Assembly (NCBI RefSeq): GCF_029210365.1
Contig: NZ_JARGES010000043.1
Location: 372,001 to 436,000, forward strand
Reading direction: 5' to 3'
Length of the DNA: 64,000 nt
Source of the DNA: Mesorhizobium sp. YIM 152430
GTDB lineage: Bacteria; Pseudomonadota; Alphaproteobacteria; Rhizobiales; Rhizobiaceae
The notes beneath the pieces were generated by a model. The model saw only the letters and a list, made by a program, of their open reading frames with translations. It was not told the origin of the DNA and ran no database searches. Shown in pieces: positions 1 to 8,449 of the stretch (positions are counted from its first letter, which is position 1; the number at the start of each line of letters is the position of its first letter). Made by a program: the position numbers and the translations under genes.

Positions 1-2
1 GC

Positions 3-68
3 GCGCTGCTTGTGCTGGGGGGCGGTTACTTCGCGCCAGCCGTCGGCGGATTAGAATCCGCAGGGTGA
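3..68 (+). CDS. C-terminal tail of a possible gene cut by the window edge
   Basis: An open frame enters from the left edge and ends at TGA 66-68. It encodes about 21 residues rich in Gly, Ala, Leu and Val, ending in LESAG. It could be the end of a hydrophobic or membrane protein. No family can be recognised from so little sequence, and a chance frame is not excluded. Confidence 0.25.
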   Translation, partial: ALLVLGGGYFAPAVGGLESAG

Positions 69-117
69 TTATGCACCTATGTTCTATGGCTTCATAGGCT
101 GTCGCGCGATGAAGCGG

Positions 118-414
118 TCAGTGTTGATGCTCGGGTAGTGCTTTGAGTTCGTCTTTCGTCCAGGTCGTCACGGCATGCACTGCGTGCGCCTCGTCCCGCA
201 TGAAATCCAGCCGGCTGATTGGGATTGCCACGGGCTTTGCGCCGATGCCGAGTAAACCACCGACGTCAACAACCACTTGCGCATCCGAGCCAACGCCGTG
301 AAGGTGCGACACTTGGCCGATCTTTTCGTCACCAGGCCCATAGATCGTCGCGCCCTCAAGGTTGTTCTCTGTAAGTTCGTCAACCTGCAAACGTACGTGA
401 TTGGAATGATCCAT
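118..414 (-). CDS. PRC-barrel domain stress protein
   Basis: A 99-residue protein with a PRC-barrel-like core of short beta strands (EGATIYGPGDEKIGQVSHL, then VVVDVGGLLGIGAKPVAIP), seen in small stress-induced alphaproteobacterial proteins. The ATG at 414 is chosen because AAGGAG lies just upstream. The frame stays open further upstream, but that part has no family character. A GGAAC-N17-GTT motif at 442-466 on the same strand suggests EcfG control. The biochemical role of such single-domain PRC-barrel proteins is not known, and this assignment rests on sequence pattern only. Confidence 0.8.
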   Translation of the reverse strand: MDHSNHVRLQVDELTENNLEGATIYGPGDEKIGQVSHLHGVGSDAQVVVDVGGLLGIGAKPVAIPISRLDFMRDEAHAVHAVTTWTKDELKALPEHQH

Positions 415-441
415 TTTTGCTTCTCCTTTGGGTGGAAGGAG

Positions 442-466
442 AACAGGCGCGGACTCGGATCGTTCC
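442..466 (-). promoter_or_regulatory. EcfG-type general stress promoter
   Basis: On the minus strand GGAAC (466-462) is followed after 17 bases by GTT (444-442), matching the alphaproteobacterial EcfG sigma consensus GGAAC-N16/17-GTT. It sits about 28 bases before the start codon of the PRC-barrel gene. Confidence 0.7.
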
Positions 467-976
467 AAAATTGCGCAAGCTAAAGATGCGGGCAACATTC
501 TCGCACCCGAACGGTCGAGACGGTACGCGTCACAAGGTCTGTCTTCTTCCAGGATAAAATTGAAATCTGTGCGCACGACGAAGAGCACAAGGTAGATTAG
601 AGGCGGTCCTGGCAATACGTCTTAATGGCGGCTTTGGGTCGTAGCCGAATGTCCTTGGCCAGAACCGGGCCGTCCGATGACGGCTTCGCGATGCGAGACG
701 AGCGACGGAATGACCTACTGTCGATCGACATACTGATTGCCACCCGATGATAACCGATGGGGTGCAGCCTTCACGTCGGACTTGCTCAATCCGCTATGCT
801 CGGCGGCTTGCCCGGTACGTGTCGACGCCATGGAAGCCTCCAACTGCGATATACAAAATCCAGGCTTCGGATATTGCCGCTCGGCGATCCCAGCTGCTTT
901 CAAGCTTCACAAGTTGAATCGGCATCTAACGGTTGGTGGCAGCGAAGCCAACGAAGCGAATTGTTGCGTTACTTAA
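467..976. other. Stretch without a supported gene
   Basis: About 500 bases between the PRC-barrel promoter and the end of the next minus-strand gene. Several short open frames of 60-80 codons exist on both strands, but none has a convincing ribosome site, codon pattern or recognisable domain. I see no repeats or RNA gene here. Confidence 0.5.
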
Positions 977-1306
977 TCATTCACGATCAATGCCCTTGAA
1001 CGTATGCTTGAAGGTCGCGTCGCCACTCTTCTTGCCCGAAAGCACTCGGGGATCGGCGCTCACTACCCCGTCATTGGAACCGCCGTGCTGCGGCTTTGCA
1101 TAGGCTCCCTTGGCGTCGCCTTCCGGCGAACCTTCCATGGTGTCGGCTTGATCGGATTGATGTGTTCGCTCATCCGTATCGTCCGGATGACGGGACAGCC
1201 CGGCTCCACCAGGATTCTCGGGCATGCCTGCGTTCTGGTCAGTGGCTCCCGGCCGGAGATCGCTCTTCGGCACGCGTGCACCCGTTTCTCGCTTGTTGTC
1301 GGTCAT
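977..1306 (-). CDS. Small hydrophilic hypothetical protein
   Basis: A 109-residue, strongly polar protein rich in Gly, Asp, Lys and Pro, without membrane segments, probably disordered. The ATG at 1306 follows GGAG at a good distance. Proteins of this kind are common beside stress genes in Rhizobiales and usually have no assigned function. A weaker stress-promoter match (GGAAC-N18-GTT) lies upstream at 1330-1355. I do not recognise a family. Confidence 0.6.
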   Translation of the reverse strand: MTDNKRETGARVPKSDLRPGATDQNAGMPENPGGAGLSRHPDDTDERTHQSDQADTMEGSPEGDAKGAYAKPQHGGSNDGVVSADPRVLSGKKSGDATFKHTFKGIDRE

Positions 1307-1329
1307 TGGACACTCCATTTCGATGACGC

Positions 1330-1355
1330 AACATCGTCTGGACCCGATGTGTTCC
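1330..1355 (-). promoter_or_regulatory. Possible EcfG-type promoter with 18-bp spacer
   Basis: GGAAC (1355-1351) and GTT (1332-1330) on the minus strand are separated by 18 bases, one more than the usual maximum. It is listed because the gene downstream is of the stress-associated type. It is weaker than the six 17-bp-spaced matches in this window. Confidence 0.35.
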
Positions 1356-1420
1356 CCACAAAAGCCCAGCGCAAAGAGAGACACATTGATCTGGCAAAGA
1401 AGCCCCGCCATTTTCCGCGT

Positions 1421-1689
1421 ATGACGTTCATCAGCATCTCAATGCTAATCACCTCGACGCTCACATTCGTCGGCGCTGCGAGTGCTGCCAAGGCGTGGGC
1501 CGTTTCGAAAAACAGCGTTCTTTGGCTATTCACGACGCTCTGAGCCTGTCAGCGGTGATCCAACTGATCGCGGTCAATATCGTTGCGGTCGCGCTTTACG
1601 ACGAGCGTGTCTCGGGCGTGCAATCGGTAGGAGTCATACTGGGCGTCATGGCGGTCGCTCTGATCACATTAGGCGCTTCCGATAGCTGA
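1421..1689 (+). pseudogene. Broken small membrane protein, SMR/DMT-like
   Basis: The first frame encodes 40 residues with one membrane helix (from MTFISISMLITSTLTFVGAA) and stops at 1541-1543. A second frame picks up at once with an Ala/Val/Leu-rich part (LSLSAVIQLIAVNIVAVALYDE) and a further helix, ending at 1689. Joined, they look like the start and end of a roughly 110-residue small multidrug-resistance-like or EamA-like protein. The middle is shortened and the frame lost, so an internal deletion with frameshift is the simplest reading. No function is expected. Confidence 0.5.
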
Positions 1690-1803
1690 GGCGAGTTGGC
1701 ATCGTCACGATCGGACATGGCCGTGAACGGCATAGCGATGACCCACCCAGCACTTCCGGTATTTCATTACAGGCTTGCGACGTGATTGCCCGTTTGCATT
1801 CAC

Positions 1804-4086
1804 TCAGGCCAGACGAACTCGAACCGGCACCGACTTGGCCGCCGGCGTCTTGCTTTCTTCCGCATGCTGGTAGAGCGGGATGAGCGGGTTTGTCTCGGGA
1901 TAATAGGCAGCGATGCAACCGCGTGGCACATCGAACTCGATGATGCGTAATCCAGCAACGCTGCGGATCATGCCGTCATCACTCGCCGTTTCCAGACCCA
2001 CCAGATCGTCGGCCTTTACGCCCAGCCTTGCCATGTCTTGGCCGTTCATCATCACGATCATGCGCGAGCCCTGGATGCCGCGAAGCCGGTCGTCGTAGCC
2101 GTAGATCGTCGTGTTGAACTGGTCGTTCGAGCGGATCGTCATGAGACGCAGTACGTCCGGCTGCGAGCCATCGTCGAAGGTCGCATGCAGCGCTTTGGGC
2201 AGGAGGAAGTTTGCCTTGCCGGTTTCGGTTTCCCATTTGCGATCGCGTGCGCCGATCGGGCGCGGAAAACCTCCGGGCGTGTCGAGGCGGGCGTTGAAGT
2301 CGTGGAAATCGTCCGGGTATGTCTGTGCGATCGCATCGCGCACGAGACCGTAGTCGCCAACCCAATCGTCCCAAGGCACTTTAGGATTGGGCGCGAGTGT
2401 AGCCTTTGCGATACCCGCCACAATGGCGGGTTCGGAAAGAAGGTGTTCGCTGGCCGGTGTCGCCACTCCGCGCGACGCATGGATGCATGTCGTCGAATCC
2501 TCCACCGTGACGATCTGCGGCCCGCTCGCTTGTTCGTCGATTTCTGTGCGCACGAGGCAAGGCAAGATGTAGCTGGTCTTGCCTGCAACGAGGTGACTGC
2601 GGTTGAGCTTGGTCGCGATCTGAACGGACAGTTCGAGGTCACGCCATGACTCTTCCATGCGCATGGTATCTGGGATCGCGCGCACGAAATTTCCGCCGAG
2701 GCTGATGAACGCCTTCACCGTGCCGTCAAGGACGCCCTCGCACGCCTCGACGGTGTTGAGGCCGTCCTTCGTCGGCGGCGAGAAGCCGAACTGCGCTTCG
2801 AGCTTGTCGAGGGGAACGAGTGCGGTCTTGTCGGAGATGCCGACCGTCCGCTGACCTTGCACGTTCGAATGGCCACGCACAGGGCACATACCCGCGCCCT
2901 GCCTGCCGATATTGCCTCGCATCAGCATCAAATTGACTAGCATCTGGACGTTGTCGACGCCGAGCCTGTGCTGGGTCAGGCCCATCCCGTAGATGGCGAT
3001 CACGGCCTTCGAACGGGCATAGACGTCCGCCGCCTGTTCCATCGCAGCGCGCGCCAGTCCGGCCTCGCGTTCCAGGTCGTCCCAGGACTGCGCCCGCACA
3101 TACGCCGCGAACGGCGCGAAGCCATGCGTGTGCTGCGCAATGAAATCGACATCAAGCACGCGATCTGTGCCGGCCGCCTTTGCCTGGTGGTCGAGCTCGA
3201 GCAATGTCTTGGCAATACCCACCATCGCCGCTATGTCGCCGCCGGTGCGGACCTGATGGTATTGGGTTGCGATCTCTGTCCCCCTGTTCGTCAACATTTC
3301 CCCTGCGTGCTGCGGATTGACGAACTCCTCCCAGCCGCGCTCGCGCAACGGATTGAAGACGATGATCTCGGCGGCGCGCTTGCGGGCCTGCTGCAGTGGG
3401 TGAAGCATGCGCGGCGCGTTGGTGCCTACATTCTGACCGAAGGACAGGATGCAGTCGGTATGCTCGAAATCCTCGAGCAGCACGGTGCCAACGGGCGTCC
3501 CGATGCTCTGCGGCAATGCGACCGAGGTCGTCTCATGGCACATGTTGGAACTGTCGGGCAGGTTGTTGTTGCCGTACATGCGGGCCAAGAGCGCATACAT
3601 GTAGGAGGTTTCGAGAGAGGCCCGGCCGGAAGCGTAGAAGACGACACTTTCCGGATCGAAACCCTTGAGACGCGACCCGATGTCGGCGAACGCTTCCGCC
3701 CACTCGACCGGCACATAGGTGTCGCTGGCAGATTCGTAGCGCATTGGATGCGTCAGGCGGCCCTCGTTTTCGAGGTCGTAGTCCGACCAGCCGAGCAATT
3801 CCGTGACGGTATGCTGTGCGAAAAATTCCGGTGTCGTACGCTTCGAGGTCAGGTCCCAGAAGGTCGCCTTCGCGCCGTTCTCGCAGAATTCGGCGGCGTG
3901 AGGCTTTGCGGGCTTTGCCCAGGCGCAACTTGTGCAGGCATAGCCGCCGAGTTTGTTGTGATGGCGCAGGAGATCGGGAGCCGTGCCAATGGCGTGCTGC
4001 CGGGTGGAGTGCTTGACCAAGGACTTGACCGACCCCCATCCGCCTGTCGGTGCGTCATAGGGCTTGTAGGTTACTTCGTCGGTCAT
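1804..4086 (-). CDS. YdeP/FdhF-type molybdopterin oxidoreductase
   Basis: A 760-residue protein of the FdhF/YdeP family, related to formate dehydrogenase alpha subunits and expected to bind molybdopterin guanine dinucleotide. Cys51, Cys54 and Cys68 near the N terminus may hold an iron-sulfur cluster, and Cys183 in SSNMCHETT is the likely molybdenum-pocket residue. The middle has the usual signature region (MLVNLMLMRGNIGRQGAG) and the C terminus a dinucleotide-binding domain. The ATG at 4086 has AGGAGA upstream. YdeP in E. coli is linked to acid resistance, but its substrate is unknown. No redox partner gene is adjacent. An EcfG-type promoter precedes it, divergent from the catalase. Confidence 0.88.
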   Translation of the reverse strand: MTDEVTYKPYDAPTGGWGSVKSLVKHSTRQHAIGTAPDLLRHHNKLGGYACTSCAWAKPAKPHAAEFCENGAKATFWDLTSKRTTPEFFAQHTVTELLGWSDYDLENEGRLTHPMRYESASDTYVPVEWAEAFADIGSRLKGFDPESVVFYASGRASLETSYMYALLARMYGNNNLPDSSNMCHETTSVALPQSIGTPVGTVLLEDFEHTDCILSFGQNVGTNAPRMLHPLQQARKRAAEIIVFNPLRERGWEEFVNPQHAGEMLTNRGTEIATQYHQVRTGGDIAAMVGIAKTLLELDHQAKAAGTDRVLDVDFIAQHTHGFAPFAAYVRAQSWDDLEREAGLARAAMEQAADVYARSKAVIAIYGMGLTQHRLGVDNVQMLVNLMLMRGNIGRQGAGMCPVRGHSNVQGQRTVGISDKTALVPLDKLEAQFGFSPPTKDGLNTVEACEGVLDGTVKAFISLGGNFVRAIPDTMRMEESWRDLELSVQIATKLNRSHLVAGKTSYILPCLVRTEIDEQASGPQIVTVEDSTTCIHASRGVATPASEHLLSEPAIVAGIAKATLAPNPKVPWDDWVGDYGLVRDAIAQTYPDDFHDFNARLDTPGGFPRPIGARDRKWETETGKANFLLPKALHATFDDGSQPDVLRLMTIRSNDQFNTTIYGYDDRLRGIQGSRMIVMMNGQDMARLGVKADDLVGLETASDDGMIRSVAGLRIIEFDVPRGCIAAYYPETNPLIPLYQHAEESKTPAAKSVPVRVRLA

Positions 4087-4113
4087 ATCGGTCTCCTGTC
4101 CGCTTGGGGCTAG

Positions 4114-4138
4114 AACCGGCGATGATCGTTGACGTTCC
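4114..4138 (-). promoter_or_regulatory. EcfG-type promoter of the ydeP-like gene
   Basis: Minus-strand GGAAC (4138-4134), 17-base spacer, GTT (4116-4114). The start codon of the oxidoreductase lies about 28 bases further on. It is back to back with the catalase promoter of the same type. Confidence 0.75.
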
Positions 4139-4253
4139 ATGCGCGTACGGTCGTCTTGCGCAGCCGTGTGGTCAACGTGTGAGCATGCACGCTTCGACCA
4201 ACAGTATGTTCAGAGCGCCCGTTGGTCTCTGTATGTCGTCCTCGTTCTATGCC

Positions 4254-4278
4254 GGAACATCGATCCTCCAGCGCGGTT
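4254..4278 (+). promoter_or_regulatory. EcfG-type promoter of the catalase operon
   Basis: GGAAC (4254-4258), 17-base spacer, GTT (4276-4278), 39 bases before the chosen ATG of katE at 4318. The position of this promoter argues against the longer open frame that begins at 4222. Confidence 0.75.
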
Positions 4279-4317
4279 CGGCGGTCATCGACACACCAGC
4301 ATGTGAAGGGGACGACC

Positions 4318-6420
4318 ATGACACGAAGCAAGGACACCAAGTCAGCGACAGCGATCATTCACGACCAAGATCTGGTGCGGGGCAGCGGCGGCGAACTGCA
4401 CCAGGTCGCTGATGGCGACACGCCGCTCCTGACGACCGCGCAAGGCGGCCCTGTCGCCGACGACCAGAACACGCTGAAATATGGCGAGCGCGGCCCTTCG
4501 CTGATCGAGGACTTTCATTTTCGCGAAAAGATCTTCCACTTCGACCATGAGCGCATTCCCGAGCGCGTTGTTCACGCGCGCGGCTATGGCGCGCATGGCT
4601 ATTTCGAGACCTACGAGTCGCTGGCGAAATACACGCGCGCCGACATCTTCCAGCGCGCCGGCGAGAAGACGCCCGCCTTCGTGCGGTTCTCGACCGTCGC
4701 CGGCTCCAAAGGTTCGTTCGACCTCGCGCGCGACGTGCGTGGATTTGCGGTCAAGCTTTATACACAGGAAGGCAACTGGGACATCGTCGGTAACAATATT
4801 CCGGTCTTTTTCATCCAGGATGCGATCAAGTTTCCCGACATCATCCATTCGGTGAAGCCAGAGCCCGATCGCGCCTTTCCGCAGGCCCAGTCAGCCCACG
4901 ACAATTTTTGGGATTTCATCTCACTAACGCCCGAGAGCATGCACATGATCATGTGGATCATGTCCGACCGTGCGATCCCGCGCTCCTTCCGCTTCATGGA
5001 GGGCTTCGGGGTCCATACGTTCCGCTTCTTGAACGCCGAAGACGAGTCGACTTTCGTCAAATTTATCTGGAAGCCAAAGCTCGGCCTGCAATCTGTGGTC
5101 TGGAACGAGGCGGTGAAGATCAACGGCGCTGACCCGGATTTTCACCGCCGAGACCTGTGGGACGCGATCCAGGCCGGCGACTATCCCGAATGGGAACTAT
5201 GCGTGCAGCTCTTCGACCAGGAGTTCGCCGACAGTTTCGACTTCGACGTGCTGGACCCGACCAAGCTCATTCCGGAGGAAATCTTGGAGCCGATCCCCGT
5301 GGGCCGGCTGGTGCTCGACCGGATGCCGGACAATTTCTTTGCCGAGACCGAACAGGTCGCATTCATGACACAGAACGTGCCGCCCGGCGTCGATTTCTCC
5401 AACGATCCGCTGCTGCAGGGCCGCAATTTCTCCTATCTCGATACCCAGATCAAAAGACTCGGCTCGACCAATTTCACGCATATCCCGATCAACGCGCCCA
5501 AATGCCCGTTCCATCATTTCCAGCAGGATGGACATTTGGCGATGCGCAATCCGGTTGGCCGGGTGAACTACCAGCCAAATTCTTGGGGCGAAGGTCCGCG
5601 CGAGCACCCGGCACGCGGCCATCGCTCCTACCGCGACGAGGTGGAGGGGCCGAAGGTGCGGCTGCGCGCGGAAAGCTTCGCCGATCACTACAGCCAGGCA
5701 CGGCAATTCTTCAACAGCCAGATCGAGGTCGAGCAGAACCACATCGCCATGGCTTTGACCTTCGAGCTTTCTAAGGTTGAGACGCCCGTCATCCGCGAGC
5801 GCGTCGTCTCGCACCTTCTCAACATCGACGAGACGTTGGCGACCAAGGTCGCCGACAAGCTTGGCATGAAGAAGCTGCCGAAACCGGCAGATGCGGCGAT
5901 CGCCCCGCGCGACGACCTCGAGCCTTCGGATAGGCTGTCGATCGTTAAGAACGGACCGGAGAGCTTCAAGGGCCGCAAGGTCGGCGTGCTCGTCACCGAC
6001 GGTTGCGATGCCAAGCTGCTCCGAACCTTGAGCGACGCGCTGAAGACCGAGGGCGCGAACATGGAGATCGTCGCGCCGAAGGTCGGCGGCGTCGAGGCCT
6101 CGGACGGCTCGCTCATCGAAGGAAAGCAGATGATCGACGGCGGACCGTCGGTCCTCTACGACGCCGTCGCGCTCATCGTCAGCGCGGAAGGCGCAGAGCG
6201 CCTGACGAAGGAAGCCGCAGCGCGCGACTTCGTCGCCGACGCCTTTACGCATTGCAAGTTCATCGCCCATGTCGAAGACGCTAGGCCGCTTCTCGACAAG
6301 GCCGGCGTCGAACCGGATGAGGGCGTGATCGCGATCTCTGCCGCCGCCGACGTCAAGGGCTTCGTGGAGACGTGCCGCAAGCTCCGCCTTTGGGCGCGGG
6401 AGACCAAGGTCAAGCTCTGA
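4318..6420 (+). CDS. katE: Large-subunit catalase (HPII type)
   Basis: A 700-residue monofunctional haem catalase, which disproportionates hydrogen peroxide to water and oxygen in the cytoplasm. The catalytic His86 lies in [13 protein letters not shown], the distal Asn in GNWDIVGNN, and the proximal haem Tyr in [12 protein letters not shown]. After about residue 570 there is the extra DJ-1/PfpI-like domain ([13 protein letters not shown]) that marks large-subunit clade 2 catalases. The ATG at 4318 has GAAGGGGA upstream. Its stop overlaps the next start (TGATG), so the two are translationally coupled. An EcfG promoter precedes it. Confidence 0.95.
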   Translation: MTRSKDTKSATAIIHDQDLVRGSGGELHQVADGDTPLLTTAQGGPVADDQNTLKYGERGPSLIEDFHFREKIFHFDHERIPERVVHARGYGAHGYFETYESLAKYTRADIFQRAGEKTPAFVRFSTVAGSKGSFDLARDVRGFAVKLYTQEGNWDIVGNNIPVFFIQDAIKFPDIIHSVKPEPDRAFPQAQSAHDNFWDFISLTPESMHMIMWIMSDRAIPRSFRFMEGFGVHTFRFLNAEDESTFVKFIWKPKLGLQSVVWNEAVKINGADPDFHRRDLWDAIQAGDYPEWELCVQLFDQEFADSFDFDVLDPTKLIPEEILEPIPVGRLVLDRMPDNFFAETEQVAFMTQNVPPGVDFSNDPLLQGRNFSYLDTQIKRLGSTNFTHIPINAPKCPFHHFQQDGHLAMRNPVGRVNYQPNSWGEGPREHPARGHRSYRDEVEGPKVRLRAESFADHYSQARQFFNSQIEVEQNHIAMALTFELSKVETPVIRERVVSHLLNIDETLATKVADKLGMKKLPKPADAAIAPRDDLEPSDRLSIVKNGPESFKGRKVGVLVTDGCDAKLLRTLSDALKTEGANMEIVAPKVGGVEASDGSLIEGKQMIDGGPSVLYDAVALIVSAEGAERLTKEAAARDFVADAFTHCKFIAHVEDARPLLDKAGVEPDEGVIAISAAADVKGFVETCRKLRLWARETKVKL

Positions 6421-7022
6421 TGGCTGCGGGAATCCGCTTCGGCCCGATCGGCGAGAATTGGGTTCATCTCTGCATAGACATGCAGCAACTGTTCGCGCCT
6501 GGCGGCCCTTGGCAGGTGGCGTGGTTCGAGCCCGTCCTGCCCCTGCTCGTCGCATTGGTGGAACGGGCTCCCGAACGCACCGTTTTCACGCGCTTCGCTC
6601 CTGTCATGGACGCCGAAAGCGTGGCTGGAGCCTGGCAACGATACTATCGTGCTTGGCCTCAGATCACGCGTCAGAAGCTTCCGGATCGCTTTCTCGAACT
6701 CGCCCCGTCCCTGGGTCGCTTCGTCCCGCCGGCGCGGGTCGTCGACAAGCAGGTGTATTCGCCTTGGACCGAGGGGCGGCTGGATCGTCTGCTCGTCGAC
6801 GGCAAGGTCGATGCGCTGGTGGTGACAGGCGGGGAGACCGAAATGTGCGTGCTCGCCACTGTCCTCGGCGCTGTCGATCGCGGCTTTCGCGTCGTCCTTG
6901 TGCGCGACGGCATCTGCAGTTCGCGAGATTCGACCCACGACGCCGTCATGCGACTTTACGAGGAACGTTTCGGACAACAGATCGAGGTTGCCGATCTGGC
7001 TGGGATAATGGACGCGCTTTAG
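6420..7022 (+). CDS. Isochorismatase-family cysteine hydrolase
   Basis: A 200-residue protein of the isochorismatase-like hydrolase fold. The Asp-Lys-Cys triad is visible as Asp20 (HLCIDMQQLF), Lys110 (RVVDKQVYSPW) and Cys143 (GETEMCVLATV). The start ATG overlaps the catalase stop by one base, so it belongs to the katE operon. Family members cleave amides or vinyl ethers (nicotinamide, N-carbamoyl compounds, isochorismate). The substrate cannot be told from this sequence, and its place behind katE suggests a stress or metabolite-repair role. Confidence 0.85.
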   Translation: MAAGIRFGPIGENWVHLCIDMQQLFAPGGPWQVAWFEPVLPLLVALVERAPERTVFTRFAPVMDAESVAGAWQRYYRAWPQITRQKLPDRFLELAPSLGRFVPPARVVDKQVYSPWTEGRLDRLLVDGKVDALVVTGGETEMCVLATVLGAVDRGFRVVLVRDGICSSRDSTHDAVMRLYEERFGQQIEVADLAGIMDAL

Positions 7023-7030
7023 GAACCGGT

Positions 7031-7324
7031 ATGCACCTCATCGAGATTTTCCTGCCAACCAAATTGCCTTCCGGACGGCCGGTCAGCGACGCCTTGTGGA
7101 CCGAGGTCCGCGACGAACTGGTGGCGGCCTTCGGCGGCTTGAACGCTCGGGACGACAAACCTGCCAAGGGCATCTGGCAGGACGAGCATGACGAAATCCT
7201 CATCATAGAAGTCATGTGCGAGGAACTGGACGTGGCGTGGTGGCAAGGGTTCAGGCAACGGATGGAGCGCGCGTTCGAACAGGATGAAATCCTGATCCGG
7301 GCCGTCGCGGTCGAAAGGCTGTGA
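7031..7324 (+). CDS. Small conserved hypothetical protein in the katE operon
   Basis: A 97-residue soluble protein (from MHLIEIFLPTKLPSGRPVSDA) that starts 8 bases after the hydrolase stop. The composition, two-layer alpha/beta pattern and length resemble tautomerase-like or dimeric alpha-beta-barrel small proteins, but I cannot name the family with confidence. Being third in the katE operon it is probably co-expressed under stress. Confidence 0.75.
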   Translation: MHLIEIFLPTKLPSGRPVSDALWTEVRDELVAAFGGLNARDDKPAKGIWQDEHDEILIIEVMCEELDVAWWQGFRQRMERAFEQDEILIRAVAVERL

Positions 7325-7548
7325 ACAGCCGCGGATACGGCCAGGCAGATGCATCGCCGGGAGTTGATCGGATACTCGATCGATCCCCGTTTGAGGGTTT
7401 CAAAGTGGACCCGCGGCGAGGATCGTCGGATCGCTCTCCGATGTCATCTTTGTTCTTGTCGAAGTCGTCGGCGTGTTCTTTCGGGTCGAGCAGTGTTTTC
7501 TCGACTTCGGTTGCCCAACGAGAGGCCGGCTTCGCGATGCGTGAGCTT
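7325..7548. other. Intergenic stretch with a coding-like minus-strand frame
   Basis: About 220 bases between the katE operon and a convergent small gene. The minus strand carries a polar frame (EVEKTLLDPKEHADDFDKNK) that looks protein-like, but no in-frame start with a ribosome site is apparent. It may be a decayed or non-canonical small gene. Confidence 0.25.
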
Positions 7549-7752
7549 TCACTTCTTCTGTGTCGGCTTCCGCTCGATCCCCGACATGCTGTTGCGATCG
7601 GGATCGGAGTTGTTTTCACCCGCGGCGTCGCGATCGCTGTTGGGATCGTCTTCGGCCGGGAGGTAGCCGCTCGGGCGGTTTTCGGGTGGACCTTCCCATC
7701 GAGGCCGTTCGTCGGTGGTTCCCGCAGCGGGCTTTCGCGTAGTGTCTGTCAT
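7549..7752 (-). CDS. Small polar hypothetical protein
   Basis: A 67-residue protein rich in Pro, Asp, Asn and Arg, probably disordered (PENRPSGYLPAEDDPNSDRD). Of three in-frame ATGs (7764, 7755, 7752) the last is chosen because GGAG lies 6 bases before it. It follows the DUF892 gene on the same strand but is separated from it by a strong hairpin, so it may have its own weak promoter or depend on read-through. No family is recognised. Confidence 0.5.
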   Translation of the reverse strand: MTDTTRKPAAGTTDERPRWEGPPENRPSGYLPAEDDPNSDRDAAGENNSDPDRNSMSGIERKPTQKK

Positions 7753-7778
7753 CATGATCTCCATTTGCCTGGAAGATG

Positions 7779-7807
7779 AGGGCCATCGGCTGGTTGCCGA
7801 TGGCCCT
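7779..7807 (-). terminator. Strong hairpin after the DUF892 gene
   Basis: A perfect 12-bp stem (AGGGCCATCGGC with its complement) around the 5-base loop TGGTT, starting 6 bases after the DUF892 stop. No clear T-run follows, so it is a probable rather than certain intrinsic terminator or an mRNA-stabilising hairpin. Confidence 0.6.
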
Positions 7808-7812
7808 GCTCC

Positions 7813-8310
7813 TCACGCGGCTTTCGCCATCTCATTAGCCTGGCTGTCGGCCAGCTTCGTCAGGTCGCCGTCCGTCTTCGATTCTTCCTGAAGCGTCTGG
7901 TCGAGAAGCTTTGCAGCGTCGTTCATGCCAAGGACGGTCGCCCAGCGTTTCAGCGTGCCGTAACGGGTGATCTCGTAGTGCTCGACTGCCTGCGCCGCCG
8001 AGATCAGCCCGGCATCGAGCGCCGGCGTACCCTTGAACTCGTCCATGATCTCTTCGCCTTCGGCGATGATGCCTTCGATAGCATCGCACGTCTTGCCACG
8101 CGCCGGCTTGCCGAGGATCTCGAACACCTGCTGCAGGCGCTCGATCTGCATCTCTGTCTCTTCGCGGTGCTTGGCAAACGCAGCCTTCAGATCGGGGGAC
8201 TGCGCAGCCCGCTCCATCTTCGGAAGTGCCTTCGAGATCTTGCGCTCGGCGTAATAGATATCCTTGAGCGTATCGAGGAACAGGTCGTCGAGTGTCTTTT
8301 CCTTGGCCAT
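7813..8310 (-). CDS. YciE/DUF892 ferritin-like protein
   Basis: A 165-residue helical protein starting MAKEKTLDDLFLDTLKDIYY, which matches the DUF892 (YciE/YciF) family of ferritin-like four-helix bundles. Glu and His residues along the helices (YAERK, HREETEMQ, EHYEI) fit a di-metal site. The ATG at 8310 follows AAGGAGA. The family is induced by stress, and manganese or iron oxidation has been suggested for it. The SDR gene is divergent. A degenerate stress-promoter match lies upstream near 8368 but lacks the GTT element. Confidence 0.88.
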   Translation of the reverse strand: MAKEKTLDDLFLDTLKDIYYAERKISKALPKMERAAQSPDLKAAFAKHREETEMQIERLQQVFEILGKPARGKTCDAIEGIIAEGEEIMDEFKGTPALDAGLISAAQAVEHYEITRYGTLKRWATVLGMNDAAKLLDQTLQEESKTDGDLTKLADSQANEMAKAA

Positions 8311-8449
8311 TTGAATCTCCTTGTTCACAGGGGTGTGATGCCTGTCGAAGCTCGCATCGCCGCAAATGTTCCGTCGCAGACAAATCCGAGTTCCGTCGAA
8401 CATTCTCGCCCTACGGATGGTTGGGGCATCTCCAGACAAGGAGATCGAA

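Noticed and set aside
2968-4113. Plus-strand open frame opposite the YdeP-like gene (381 codons)
   Set aside because: Antisense shadow with unusual composition and no motif.
5197-6555. Long minus-strand open frame opposite katE (452 codons)
   Set aside because: A shadow of the high-GC catalase coding strand. It has no domain and no ribosome site, while the plus-strand gene is unmistakable.
8348-8372. EcfG promoter for the DUF892 gene
   Set aside because: GGAAC is present, but the -10 position reads CTT instead of GTT, too weak to list as a feature.
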